NCBI GenBank assembly: GCA_950054535.1
Contig: CATLPS010000004.1
Span: 1-37,187, forward strand
DNA: 37,187 nt
Direction of reading: 5' to 3'
Source of the DNA: an uncultured Chlamydiae bacterium
GTDB lineage: Bacteria > Chlamydiota > Chlamydiia > Chlamydiales > Parachlamydiaceae
The notes under the pieces were generated by a model. It had not been told where the DNA came from, made no database searches, and saw nothing but the letters and a program-made list of their open reading frames with translations. Made by a program: the position numbers and the translations under genes. Shown here piece after piece: positions 8,693-18,097 of this stretch. Positions within the stretch are counted from its first letter, which is position 1. The number at the start of each line of letters is the position of its first letter.

Positions 8693-9461
8693 AAACCTTA
8701 AACTCTGCTCTACGGTTTTTCGCCCAGCCTTCTTGATGATTTTCCATCACAGCAGGTCGCTCTTTTCCATAAGAAATGGTAAAAAGATTATCGGGGCTAA
8801 CGCCTTGATCCATTAAGTAGTCGCGAACTGTATTTGCCCGACGTGATCCCAAAGCAAGGTTATAAGCTTGCGGCCCGCGTTGATCAGTATGCCCTTCAAT
8901 AAAAAGATAAACATGGGGATGAGATTGGAGGTAGCTAGCAATTTGATGAAGCGTTTCAATGTTTTGTTGTCCCTTAATCAAGCTGCAATTGTATTCAAAA
9001 TAGATAGTGCGAAAAAGGTTAGCTAGCTTAGGAATAGTAGCAGGATCTTCAAAGGCTTCAATTCCAGGAAGCAAAGAGCCCTCTTCTCCGGGAGTTTCGC
9101 GTGGCTGCCTGGAAAGGTAGTCTGCCATTGCCACTTGTCCTTCTTCATCTTCTAGCGGAATAAAGTCATACTCTGCTTGTTCTTTTTCGGTATAACAATA
9201 AGGATCTTGCATAGAAGGATAAGCTGTTTCTTGGTAACTTTGAGCAGGCTCGCAATATTGATCGCAAAAACCTTCAAAATCCGCACGCGAGCGTATTTGA
9301 CGAGAGCTGTCATGGCAACCAAACATTGCTTTAGCTCCTCGTTTAAGGTGCCTGCCTGCTGATTTCGTATCTTCCCATACATCATCACTAGACCTAGTGC
9401 AGCTTTGTAATAAAAAGAGGCTAACGAAACTGGCAATTAAAAGAGAAAAGGCTTTATTCAT
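8682..9461 (-). CDS. pal: Peptidoglycan-associated lipoprotein Pal (OmpA-like)
   Basis: Lipobox LLQSC; OmpA-like domain TIYFEYNCSLIKGQ...VYLFIEGHTDQRGPQAYNLALGSRRANTVRDYL...ISYGKERPAV...NRRAEF. Confidence 0.95.
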   Translation of the reverse strand: MNKAFSLLIASFVSLFLLQSCTRSSDDVWEDTKSAGRHLKRGAKAMFGCHDSSRQIRSRADFEGFCDQYCEPAQSYQETAYPSMQDPYCYTEKEQAEYDFIPLEDEEGQVAMADYLSRQPRETPGEEGSLLPGIEAFEDPATIPKLANLFRTIYFEYNCSLIKGQQNIETLHQIASYLQSHPHVYLFIEGHTDQRGPQAYNLALGSRRANTVRDYLMDQGVSPDNLFTISYGKERPAVMENHQEGWAKNRRAEFKVYAR

Positions 9462-9576
9462 AAGAAATTTTCCATTGTATGAGAGAAGAAAAAACTTTTC
9501 TAAAAATTTACCATGAGCTTATCAGAAAAAGTAGGTAATAAGCAAAAAAATTCCCTTCTTTTTCTTTTTTTTTTAT

Positions 9577-10965
9577 TTAAAAACGTACCTCCCAATTAGG
9601 AAAGCGCTTATCGCCCTTACCTGTAAATAGTTTTGTCATTTTTTTTTGTTTCAGATGAATAAAATAAAGCTCGCTCTCCTCATTTGTAGAAGAGTTGTAA
9701 ATGAGGTGCAGGCTATTAGGCGCCCAAGAAGGATTTTCTTTATGGCCTGGACCGCTGGTAAGCTGCTCTTCTTGATCTGTTTCAAAATCATAGATCCAAA
9801 TTTGTCTTTCCGCTCCGTGCCGAGCGCAATAGGCAATTTTTTTTCCATCAGGCGACCAAGCAGGAGCAGAATTTTCTCGGTTACGCTTGCTAATCAGCCG
9901 AGCTTCAATATTTTTTAAACTAGCGCCCGCTTTGGGAATATCGATGAGATAAATTTTAGGAGAGCCGCTTTTATTGGAAACAAAAGCAATTTGCTTTCCA
10001 TCTGGACTAAAAGTAGGAGAGCCTTGCGTTGCCTTACGTGCAGAAAAAATTTGATGAGGTTTAGCAGTGGCGCCTTTTTCAGGGTCAAAAGGGAGAATAA
10101 AAAGATCGGGATTGCCTACTACATCGCTAATAAAAGCGACTTGATCTCTTTTTAGTGAAATCGCAGGCATGAGTTGATTGCCTTTCAGCGTCGTTAGCCG
10201 ATGGCCAGTCTTTTCTTGAAAGGAGCGTATATAAATTTTTGGTTGACTAAGCTGGTAAGAAACATACATAAAGCCACCTGTCACAAAGCCTGGCTTAGGA
10301 GGGATATAGACAGGGGAAATCGAGTAGGAGCGCTCGTGGGTAAGCTGCTGTCTATTTTCACCATCATAGTCTGCTTCCCAGATTTCTGATACCCATTTAG
10401 TGCTATCTGCTCCATTTTTTGTTAAAACGCTATAAAGGATTTTAGTGCTGGCAATACCGCTACTACCAAAGCTAGCTTGATGAATTAAATCGGCGGCGCG
10501 GTGAATTTGCCGCCGGTCATTGCTTAAGTTTCCTGTGAGGGTTAAAGGTCCAATTTTTTTTACTGTTTTAGATTTTACGTCTAAAACTGTGAGCGTCAAG
10601 CTGTTTTGCTCTACCAAACCTTTGATGACAAAAAAAATATTTTGCGCTTGCCACTGCTGTAAGGAGTCAAACAAAGAACTTTGATTTGCTAGCTGATTAT
10701 TTTCGGTAGTTTGAGCAATGAAAAGCATCGATCCATTATGTGCTAAGTCAAAGGTGAGTACTTTTTCTAATTGCTTTACATAAGAGTTAGTCAGCTCGGT
10801 CTTCTCAGATAAAAATGGAGAAAAATAAGTGGGAAGCAGACAGTTTTCTGTTTGCAAGTTAATGATTAAATCTTGCTCCATTTGCTGCTCTGGGTCTTGG
10901 GCAAATAAGAGAGAAAAAGAGAAAAGAGCAAAAAAGAAAAGTTTTAGCAGAGGATGGCAAAGCAT
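9577..10965 (-). CDS. tolB: Tol-Pal system protein TolB (beta-propeller)
   Basis: Signal peptide; repeats such as GSPTFSPDGKQIAFVSNKSGSPKIYLID and SAPAWSPDGKKIAYCARHGAERQIWIYD; position between pal and tolA-like genes. Confidence 0.93.
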   Translation of the reverse strand: MLCHPLLKLFFFALFSFSLLFAQDPEQQMEQDLIINLQTENCLLPTYFSPFLSEKTELTNSYVKQLEKVLTFDLAHNGSMLFIAQTTENNQLANQSSLFDSLQQWQAQNIFFVIKGLVEQNSLTLTVLDVKSKTVKKIGPLTLTGNLSNDRRQIHRAADLIHQASFGSSGIASTKILYSVLTKNGADSTKWVSEIWEADYDGENRQQLTHERSYSISPVYIPPKPGFVTGGFMYVSYQLSQPKIYIRSFQEKTGHRLTTLKGNQLMPAISLKRDQVAFISDVVGNPDLFILPFDPEKGATAKPHQIFSARKATQGSPTFSPDGKQIAFVSNKSGSPKIYLIDIPKAGASLKNIEARLISKRNRENSAPAWSPDGKKIAYCARHGAERQIWIYDFETDQEEQLTSGPGHKENPSWAPNSLHLIYNSSTNEESELYFIHLKQKKMTKLFTGKGDKRFPNWEVRF

Positions 10966-10979
10966 AAAGCGGATCTACC

Positions 10980-12074
10980 TTACGTTTTTAAAGTAATGGG
11001 AAAAGAGACGCGCTCTTTACCAGAAAAATGTGCTCCAAAAGGAGCAAACTTTAACTTTACAATTGTTTTATCAATATAGTCTCTATTTTTTTGGCTTTGG
11101 CTTGCCAAAATTTTCACTTCTGCTACTTTTCCCTCTTTTGTAATTGTAAGCTCGAGTTTGACGCTACCGTAATCTGGTAGACATAAACTTGCTTTGATGA
11201 GCGCCGCTACTTCGTCGTAGTAACTGATCTCTTTACTACTCCAGTTAGTAAGCTCTGAAATTTCTTCCGCCAGCGTATCTACTTGCAGCCCTTTTAACTG
11301 CTTAATTTGCGCAAAGCTATTTGGGGTGGAAGAAAGCTGTGTATGGCGATTTTTTTGACTTTGGGCTAGCTGATTTTGCGCGCTGGCAAGTTTTTCTTTT
11401 AAAAGCGCTTCTTGCCGCTTTTTTTCTGCTCTCTCTTTGTTCTCTTGAGCGATTCGCTCTTGTTCCTTTTGCGCCGCTTTTCTTGCTTTTTCCTCTTTTT
11501 CTTTTCTTGCTTTTTCCTTCTCTGCTTTTATTTTTTTATCTTGTCCTTCATTTTTTTTCATGATAGGGGTTTTTTTAGGGGGCGTTTTTGGTGGGTCGGG
11601 CTTTTTTTTAATAGGGGCGCTAGTGGGTTTCACCAGTTTTTTTTCTTTAGTAGGCAACTCTTTAGCGGGTAAAGGTTTTTGTGGTAGTGGTGGTTTGACA
11701 GCTGGCTCAGCAGCTTTTTCCACTGGCTTGGCTTGCTCTGTTTTTTTCTCTACGGGCGCAGAAACTACTTTTTGTGGTGGTTCTATAGCAGTGGAAGCAG
11801 TAGCGATAAGATTTTCTTTTGGCAAAATAGCAGGTGACTTTTGCATTAGCGAAGAAGCAGGCTCTTTACTAGCAAGCTGCACGGTTTGCACGGCAATCCT
11901 TTTTTTTACAGGTTCTACTTTTTTTAAAGTGGTAGAAAATGTGATGAAGGCAGCAAAGTGAAGGGCGCAAACAGCAATAAAAAAATAGAGTCCAGCCCAC
12001 TCTTTTTTTTTCTTTTTTAAAGGAGCGTTTGAAGAGAGTTTACGAAAATAATAAGGAGGCTCTAACATCATCAC
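10980..12074 (-). CDS. TolA/TonB-like energy-transducing protein
   Basis: Single N-terminal TM, Pro/Lys/Glu-rich then KEKEEKARKAAQKEQERIAQ helical spacer, C-terminal domain SVKLELTITKEGKVAEVKILASQSQKNRDYIDKTIVKLKFAPF; lies in tol cluster. Confidence 0.85.
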   Translation of the reverse strand: MMMLEPPYYFRKLSSNAPLKKKKKEWAGLYFFIAVCALHFAAFITFSTTLKKVEPVKKRIAVQTVQLASKEPASSLMQKSPAILPKENLIATASTAIEPPQKVVSAPVEKKTEQAKPVEKAAEPAVKPPLPQKPLPAKELPTKEKKLVKPTSAPIKKKPDPPKTPPKKTPIMKKNEGQDKKIKAEKEKARKEKEEKARKAAQKEQERIAQENKERAEKKRQEALLKEKLASAQNQLAQSQKNRHTQLSSTPNSFAQIKQLKGLQVDTLAEEISELTNWSSKEISYYDEVAALIKASLCLPDYGSVKLELTITKEGKVAEVKILASQSQKNRDYIDKTIVKLKFAPFGAHFSGKERVSFPITLKT

Positions 12075-12083
12075 TTAAATTTT

Positions 12084-12512
12084 TTAAGCGGGTTTTAAAA
12101 TAATATCCATCTGCGAAAAACCTGCCTCCTCTACGCTATTTTTTACTGTTTGATAAGTGCCAAAATGGGCGCTTTTATCGTGAAAAATTTGCGGGATTTC
12201 TTTGGGAAATTTACTTTTTGCTTGTATAAGAAGAGTTTTAAGCTGGCTAAGGGTAACAAATTGAGTGTTAAACTTAATAGAATTATCTTTTAATACATGA
12301 ATGGTAATGAAGCCTACATCTTTTAATGATTGACCATTTGTTGCAGTAGCAGTTGGACCTTGCGCCAGCTCTACTTGATCTAGCTCTACTAAAGGCGCAA
12401 TGACAATAAACATAATAAGAATGACAAAAACCACATCAATTAATGGCGTTAGATTAACCGCTGGCTCCTCTAAAGAAACTTGCTTTGAAAAAGAGAAACG
12501 ATTTCGCGACAT
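12084..12512 (-). CDS. ExbD/TolR-family protein
   Basis: NLTPLIDVVFVILIMFIVIAPL TM with the conserved Asp. Confidence 0.93.
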   Translation of the reverse strand: MSRNRFSFSKQVSLEEPAVNLTPLIDVVFVILIMFIVIAPLVELDQVELAQGPTATATNGQSLKDVGFITIHVLKDNSIKFNTQFVTLSQLKTLLIQAKSKFPKEIPQIFHDKSAHFGTYQTVKNSVEEAGFSQMDIILKPA

Positions 12513-12549
12513 AAAAAGTTTTAAAATATTTAAAAGTTAAAAAGAGTAT

Positions 12550-13293
12550 TTAATGTTCTACTTTACGGTATTGTAATTCTACAGCCGTTAAAATTTCATT
12601 AGAAAATCCCTCCATATCAGTGGCAAAATCTTTGATCGAGTGTTTTAAATAGTTGTAACCCATTAAAGCTGGAATTGCATCAATTAGGCCTAGTACCGTA
12701 GTTGCCAAAGCAAGCGAAAGCCCACTTAACACCATCTGATGGGTGTTTGCGCCGGTTGCGGTTTGCATAGCGGAAAAAGTGGTTAAAATTCCCCAAACCG
12801 TACCAAGTAGACCTAAAAACGGGGCGAGGCTAACGGTAGTAGAAAGAATATAGAGATGCCTTTCTAAATTTTTTACTTCATAGGCTACTTGACTACAAAG
12901 ATGCGAAGCAACAAAGTCAATATCGCTCAAAGAAAGAGAGGCAGCAGAGCTACTATCCTGCAATTGACTAAAATGACGATTTTTAGCCAGTACTTCTAAA
13001 GAGTGCTTTTTAAGGGTTTTATAAAGATTAAAAAAAGGGTTTAGCTCTTTTTTTTCTGTTACATTTTCATACTCTAAGCCTAAGGGATTATGCTTTTGCA
13101 TTTGAAAAATTTCATGAAATCGCTGGGAATATTTTTTGGCTTGATAACAGAGCCATAGGCGATGAAGAAGTACGCACCAACTACAAATAGAGAGAAAATA
13201 GAGCGCTAAAAAAATCAATTTTCCCAAAAGATCGGATTGACTATAAGCCTGGAAAAAAGGGTTGCTTGTTAAAATAAATTTATTTACAAACAT
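12550..13293 (-). CDS. ExbB/TolQ-family proton channel protein
   Basis: LAPFLGLLGTVWGILTTFSAMQ...LSGLSLALATTVLGLIDAIPALMGYNYL MotA/TolQ/ExbB signature. Confidence 0.93.
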   Translation of the reverse strand: MFVNKFILTSNPFFQAYSQSDLLGKLIFLALYFLSICSWCVLLHRLWLCYQAKKYSQRFHEIFQMQKHNPLGLEYENVTEKKELNPFFNLYKTLKKHSLEVLAKNRHFSQLQDSSSAASLSLSDIDFVASHLCSQVAYEVKNLERHLYILSTTVSLAPFLGLLGTVWGILTTFSAMQTATGANTHQMVLSGLSLALATTVLGLIDAIPALMGYNYLKHSIKDFATDMEGFSNEILTAVELQYRKVEH

Positions 13294-13482
13294 TTATAAT
13301 TCCTTTATATTAAACCAAAATAAGAGCGTTTGTTTATTTAATATTTAAGCTAGATAACTAATAAAAATTAAATAGAACGATACTAGATTGTATCATGCGC
13401 TCACATGTAAATAAAAAAAAGATTTTTTTAATTTTCTGCTCTACTATCAGTATATAGATTACGCTGTAAAATAAAAGGGTTA

Positions 13483-15693
13483 TTGATGAAACAGTGGTTC
13501 CATTTTCTCTTTCTAACTATTTTTTTATGCAAAGCTAACATAAGTTGTAGCCAAGAGCCTTCTCAGGCTCCTGTGCAAGTAAAAATAGTGCAAGAACCTT
13601 CTTTTATTAAACCACAAGAGCCTTTTTGGGTCGCTTTTGAATTTCAAATAGAGGAGGGCTGGCATCTTTACTGGAAAAATCCTGGACAAGTAGGCATGCC
13701 TATTTCTATTAAATGGCAGCTTCCAGAGGGTTTTAGCGCTTCTGCTTTAAAATGGCCCTATCCAGAGCGCTTTGAAACCAGTGAACTTACTGGGTTTGGT
13801 TATGCCAAAGAGGTAAAACTCCTCGCTCAAATTATGCCGCCTGCTCACTTAGAAAAAGATTCTTCTTTTGAGTTAGGCGCCCAAGTGGATTGGCTAGTCT
13901 GCTCTTCTACTGCTTGTCAACCCGATAGAGCTCATTTAAGTCTAAAAGTAAATAGTCAGTTTCCATTCGCAGAAAAAAAAGAGCAGTGGCAAACTTCTTT
14001 ACAAGAGTTTGAAAAAGCACGTCAAAAAATTCCTTGTAATGATCTGGGCGCAGTTGCTAAGCGCAGCCATGGATTAATTGAGCTGCAAATTCCGTCGGAC
14101 AATCAAGAAATGATACAAGCTCAATTTTTTCCAGAAAAGCAAGGGGAATTAGAAGACCGCATCTCCTCGCAGCTGGCTTTTTCTAAAGACCTTCCCCAAA
14201 CCTATCTTTTACAACTAAAAGAAATAACGCCTCTGACTACGCTCAAGGGGGTATTAGTTTTGGAAATAAAAGGAGGAGAGAAAAAAGCTTTTGAAATCAA
14301 TTGTCCCATTCAAGGGGAGACAGACGCTTTATCCCGGGTGGCAACCGCAGAAACCATTGCGCGGCCCAGGGAAAAACAACAAGGGGAAAAACAACAAGGG
14401 GAAAATGGCGACGCTGAGTTTGCCGGCGGCCTTGGCCTGGCTTTAGCTTTAGCTTTTTTAGGAGGGCTTATTCTTAATTTTATGCCCTGCGTTTTACCAA
14501 TTATCTCTTTAAAGATCATGAGCTTTGTGAAAATGGCCGGGCAAAAACGCTCTTTGACTTTTAAACATGGACTTTGGTTTTCCTTAGGGGTATTGCTCTC
14601 TTTTTGGCTATTGGTTGCAGCTATCTTTATTTTGCGCAGCTATGGCGAAGTCGTGGGCTGGGGATTTCAGTTGCAAGAACCAGCTTTTGTGGTAGGGCTT
14701 ATCTGTCTATTTTTTCTCTTTGCCCTTAGCTTATTTGGAATTTTTGAATGGGGCTTAATTTTTTCTTCTTGGGCAGGTCAAGCGCAAGTAAACTCGGCTA
14801 GTCAAACAAAAGAGAGTTTTGCTAACTCCTTTTTTAGTGGAATTCTTGCTACCGCAGTGGCTACTCCATGCACTGGGCCTTTTTTAGGCTCAGCCCTTGG
14901 CTACGCTTTAACTTTGCCTGCTCTACAGGCGTTGATGGTTTTTACTTTCCTAGCTTTGGGAATGTGCGCTCCTTACCTACTTCTTTCTGCCTTTCCAGCC
15001 CTTTTAAAGTTTGTGCCTCGGCCAGGACCTTGGATGGAGACTTTTAAACAGCTGACCGGTTTTATTTTGCTGGCAGCAGTAGTATGGTTAATGTGGGTGT
15101 TTAGCGCGCAAACAAATAGTTTTTCCCTAATTTGTTTAATTACCGGTCTTCTCTGTTTTTCTATAGGAGCCTGGATTTATGGCAGGGGCGGCGTCCCTTC
15201 GGTTAGCAAACTCAAGCGCGTTAGCGCCTACGCTTTGACTCTTTTGGCTCTTTTCATAGGAGTAGAAGTGATTTTATTACCACGTGCAAGTTGGCAGGCA
15301 GAAACTAGTTCTTCAAATAGCTCTTCTGATTGGGAAGAGTTTTCTTTGGAAAGGGTTGCGCAGTTAAAAGCATTGGGCCAGCCTTTTTTAATCGATTTTA
15401 CAGCCAAATGGTGTCTCATTTGCCAAGTCAATCATCTCGTTTTATCTTCTAGTGAAGTTCAGGCTAAATTAGACCAGCTAGGCGTAGTGAAAATGAAAGC
15501 AGATTGGACGAAAAACGATCCGATGATTACTAAAGAACTTAGTAAATTTGGCCGCAATAGCGTTCCTCTTTATGTTATTTATGGACAAAATAGTGAAAAA
15601 GAACCAACTATCTTACCGCAGGTGCTAACTCCTGAAATAGTGACATCGCATTTAGAGAATGCTGTGGGAAAAATAATCAAAAGGAATAGCTAA
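13483..15693 (+). CDS. dsbD: Thiol:disulfide interchange protein DsbD-like
   Basis: Signal peptide and N-terminal periplasmic domain, FLGGLILNFMPCVLPIISLKI TM core, ATAVATPCTGPFLGSALG, C-terminal thioredoxin domain FLIDFTAKWCLICQVNH. Confidence 0.93.
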   Translation: MMKQWFHFLFLTIFLCKANISCSQEPSQAPVQVKIVQEPSFIKPQEPFWVAFEFQIEEGWHLYWKNPGQVGMPISIKWQLPEGFSASALKWPYPERFETSELTGFGYAKEVKLLAQIMPPAHLEKDSSFELGAQVDWLVCSSTACQPDRAHLSLKVNSQFPFAEKKEQWQTSLQEFEKARQKIPCNDLGAVAKRSHGLIELQIPSDNQEMIQAQFFPEKQGELEDRISSQLAFSKDLPQTYLLQLKEITPLTTLKGVLVLEIKGGEKKAFEINCPIQGETDALSRVATAETIARPREKQQGEKQQGENGDAEFAGGLGLALALAFLGGLILNFMPCVLPIISLKIMSFVKMAGQKRSLTFKHGLWFSLGVLLSFWLLVAAIFILRSYGEVVGWGFQLQEPAFVVGLICLFFLFALSLFGIFEWGLIFSSWAGQAQVNSASQTKESFANSFFSGILATAVATPCTGPFLGSALGYALTLPALQALMVFTFLALGMCAPYLLLSAFPALLKFVPRPGPWMETFKQLTGFILLAAVVWLMWVFSAQTNSFSLICLITGLLCFSIGAWIYGRGGVPSVSKLKRVSAYALTLLALFIGVEVILLPRASWQAETSSSNSSSDWEEFSLERVAQLKALGQPFLIDFTAKWCLICQVNHLVLSSSEVQAKLDQLGVVKMKADWTKNDPMITKELSKFGRNSVPLYVIYGQNSEKEPTILPQVLTPEIVTSHLENAVGKIIKRNS

Positions 15694-15696
15694 AAA

Positions 15697-16479
15697 ATGC
15701 ATGCTTTTTTTGACTCTCATGCGCACCTCAGTAGCGAGGCGCTTTATCAAAATGTTGCCCAAATTTTGAAACGGGCTCAAGAAAAAAATGTGACCGCTAT
15801 TATGAATATCTGCACCGATGAGCTTAGTTTAACGCGAGGTCTTGAGCTAAGTACTCTCTATCCTTGGATCTATCAAGCCGGTGCTACCACCCCTCATGAT
15901 GTAGAAAAAGAGGGAGAGCAGATGTTTGCCAAGTTTGCTAGCTGCGCGCGGGCAGGTAAGCTACAAGCCATCGGCGAGACTGGTTTAGATTACTATTATA
16001 GTCACTCGGATCGCTCGATCCAGCAAGTTTTTTTGCGCCGCTATCTCAAGCTTGCTTTAGAGTGTCATTTACCGGTCATCATTCACTGCAGAGATGCTTT
16101 TGCCGATTTTTTTAAAATAATCGATCAAGAAGATCCTCATCGCTCTCTAAAAGGAGTTTTGCACTGCTTTACTGGTACAGCAGAGGAAGCGGAGGAGTTA
16201 GTGCAGCGCGGTTGGATGATTTCGCTTAGCGGTATCGTCACTTTTAAAAAAGCCTTAAGTTTACAAGAGATTGCCAAGCAAATTCCTTTAAAGCAACTTT
16301 TAATCGAAACTGATAGCCCTTACTTAGCGCCGCAAAAAGAGCGCGGTAAGATCAACGAACCTAGTTTTGTAGTCCAGACAGCTGCTTTTCTTGCCGATCT
16401 TAAAAATATTTCATTAGAGCAGTTAGCGAAGCAAACCTCTACTAATGCTTATTATTTATTTAAAATAAAAAATAATTAG
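15697..16479 (+). CDS. TatD-family metal-dependent hydrolase
   Basis: FFDSHAHLSSEA, AIGETGLDYYYSHSDRSIQQVFLRRYLKLALECHLPVIIHCRDA, GVLHCFTGTAEEA, LLIETDSPYLAP. Confidence 0.96.
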   Translation: MHAFFDSHAHLSSEALYQNVAQILKRAQEKNVTAIMNICTDELSLTRGLELSTLYPWIYQAGATTPHDVEKEGEQMFAKFASCARAGKLQAIGETGLDYYYSHSDRSIQQVFLRRYLKLALECHLPVIIHCRDAFADFFKIIDQEDPHRSLKGVLHCFTGTAEEAEELVQRGWMISLSGIVTFKKALSLQEIAKQIPLKQLLIETDSPYLAPQKERGKINEPSFVVQTAAFLADLKNISLEQLAKQTSTNAYYLFKIKNN

Positions 16480-16544
16480 TTTTTTTATTTTAATAAATTT
16501 GTTTACATTGTTACTGTACTATTATAAATAATAGGGTAAACAAA

Positions 16545-17750
16545 ATGATTCCACAAAATTTTGCAATAGGCCAAATTCCTGCTTATCAACCTAAAAATTT
16601 AGGGGCATCCTTAAAAACTTTAGCTACAGAAAAAGTTCATTCGCAAAAAAGAAAAATCTACTTCAAAGAAGCAGAAGATATTTCAGAAAAACGCGCTTTA
16701 CCCAGAAGCTATTCTCTTTCTCAATTATCAAAAATAGAGGAAATAGATGAAGTTGCTTGTAAAAAGCGCACTAGCGCGCTATGGAACTGTGTGGGTAGAA
16801 GGCCAATAGAACTAAAAAAAGGCCGTGGGATTGCTGGTTACCTCTATTATTTTCAAGCAAAGCCTGAATATAATCCTTCTAAAAAAGAATTTGATGATTT
16901 TGTAAAAAGTCTTGATTCTTTTGCGAAGATAAAAATTTTGTTTAATTCTTTTCACGAAACTAATAAAAAGTGTAAACAAAAAAATAAAGAACTCTTTCCT
17001 GTAGTAGAAGTGAATACAGATCCTTTTTCTTTTCCATTCGGATTTAAAAAATTTAAATTTAAGACTCCATTTGAGAAAAATAGGGTCATGTGTATAGAAC
17101 TACCTGATGCAGACCTTTTAAATGCTCTCATTAAAAACTATTGTCTAGAAAAAGAGCAAAAGCTGAATAAAAAAATAGGCGAAATTAAGATTTACTCTAC
17201 AAAAGGGGTAAGCGACGATCTCTCTTTTGCATTAGCGCATCTAAAAGGCGGAGTTCTTTCAGATGGAGTAGAGTTTATCCATGACCAATTTTTTCATATT
17301 TTCCCAAGACTAAAAAGATTGATAGATGATTTGTTAATCATAAGAAACAAAGAGAAAACTTTTTATCTTTACCATCAAACAGAAAAAGAGCTGATAAAAT
17401 TTATTTTTTCTACTCATATAAAAATCGAAAAGGCAAAAGCCTATAGTCAACGATTAGAAAAACCAAAAGATCAAATAGTAGAAGAGTATTGTCAACTAAA
17501 TTTTTTACTAGGTTGTACTGTGGATGCAATTTTTGATATGGAAAGAGAAGAGCTAGAAAGTTTTTTAATTAACTTCGATATGAAAAAAAACATTGAATTG
17601 ACTCTAAATGATAAAAACTGGGGAAATTTCTTCAAAAAGCGATTCCCTATTAATACTCCTACAATAGAAGCAATGCAAAATCTATGGCAATTGGTAGAAG
17701 AGGCAGTGGCTAATTATCCAACAAAAGCTGTCAATAAAACTGCATCATAA
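16545..17750 (+). CDS. Hypothetical protein, 401 aa, no recognised family
   Basis: Long ORF after taaacaaa-ATG, mostly soluble, Lys-rich, no signal peptide; no motif recognised. Confidence 0.75.
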   Translation: MIPQNFAIGQIPAYQPKNLGASLKTLATEKVHSQKRKIYFKEAEDISEKRALPRSYSLSQLSKIEEIDEVACKKRTSALWNCVGRRPIELKKGRGIAGYLYYFQAKPEYNPSKKEFDDFVKSLDSFAKIKILFNSFHETNKKCKQKNKELFPVVEVNTDPFSFPFGFKKFKFKTPFEKNRVMCIELPDADLLNALIKNYCLEKEQKLNKKIGEIKIYSTKGVSDDLSFALAHLKGGVLSDGVEFIHDQFFHIFPRLKRLIDDLLIIRNKEKTFYLYHQTEKELIKFIFSTHIKIEKAKAYSQRLEKPKDQIVEEYCQLNFLLGCTVDAIFDMEREELESFLINFDMKKNIELTLNDKNWGNFFKKRFPINTPTIEAMQNLWQLVEEAVANYPTKAVNKTAS

Positions 17751-17838
17751 AGAGGCTGCTTTTATAAGTAAGAAAACTGGCATAAAAGTTGCATCTCTTT
17801 CTTTTAATTAAGTGAAAAACCTTAAATAGGAGAAAGAG

Positions 17839-18030
17839 ATGAAAAAAGCAGAACTGGAAAAAGAAATTGCGCGGTTAGAAACTGTTTGTGATCATCTAAT
17901 GACAGAAATTGGTTATGTGGATCATTTGATGCGTCTCGTCGGTTTTGCCGGCGGTATTGAAACAGTCAAAGCTACTGCCAAAGAGCTTTATGAAATCGAG
18001 CAAAAAGAGAATAAAAATCTAGAGAGATAG
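17839..18030 (+). CDS. Small hypothetical protein (63 aa)
   Basis: Strong RBS (aggagaaagag) seven bases or so before ATG; MKKAELEKEIARLETVCDHLMTEIGYVDHLMRLVGFAGGIETVKATAKELYEIEQKENKNLER, helical. Confidence 0.7.
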   Translation: MKKAELEKEIARLETVCDHLMTEIGYVDHLMRLVGFAGGIETVKATAKELYEIEQKENKNLER

Positions 18031-18097
18031 TAAGTTTTTTCTAGATTTTGCAATAGACAGGAGCTAGCCTAAAAAAGCAAAAAAAGCGAAGGGCTAT

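Noticed and set aside
11321-11961. Three overlapping plus-strand ORFs rich in Phe/Leu/Ser
   Set aside because: They are antisense to the low-complexity Lys/Glu/Pro region of the TolA-like gene and arise from its codon bias.
13294-13482. Short palindrome GATAC-tagatt-GTATC between tolQ and dsbD
   Set aside because: Five-bp arms in AT-rich sequence are expected by chance; not enough to call an operator.
14369-14401. Tandem 15-bp repeat (GGGGAAAAACAACAA) in dsbD
   Set aside because: Only two in-frame copies (EKQQGEKQQGE) in a linker before the TM core; too short to call a phase-variation or CRISPR-like repeat.
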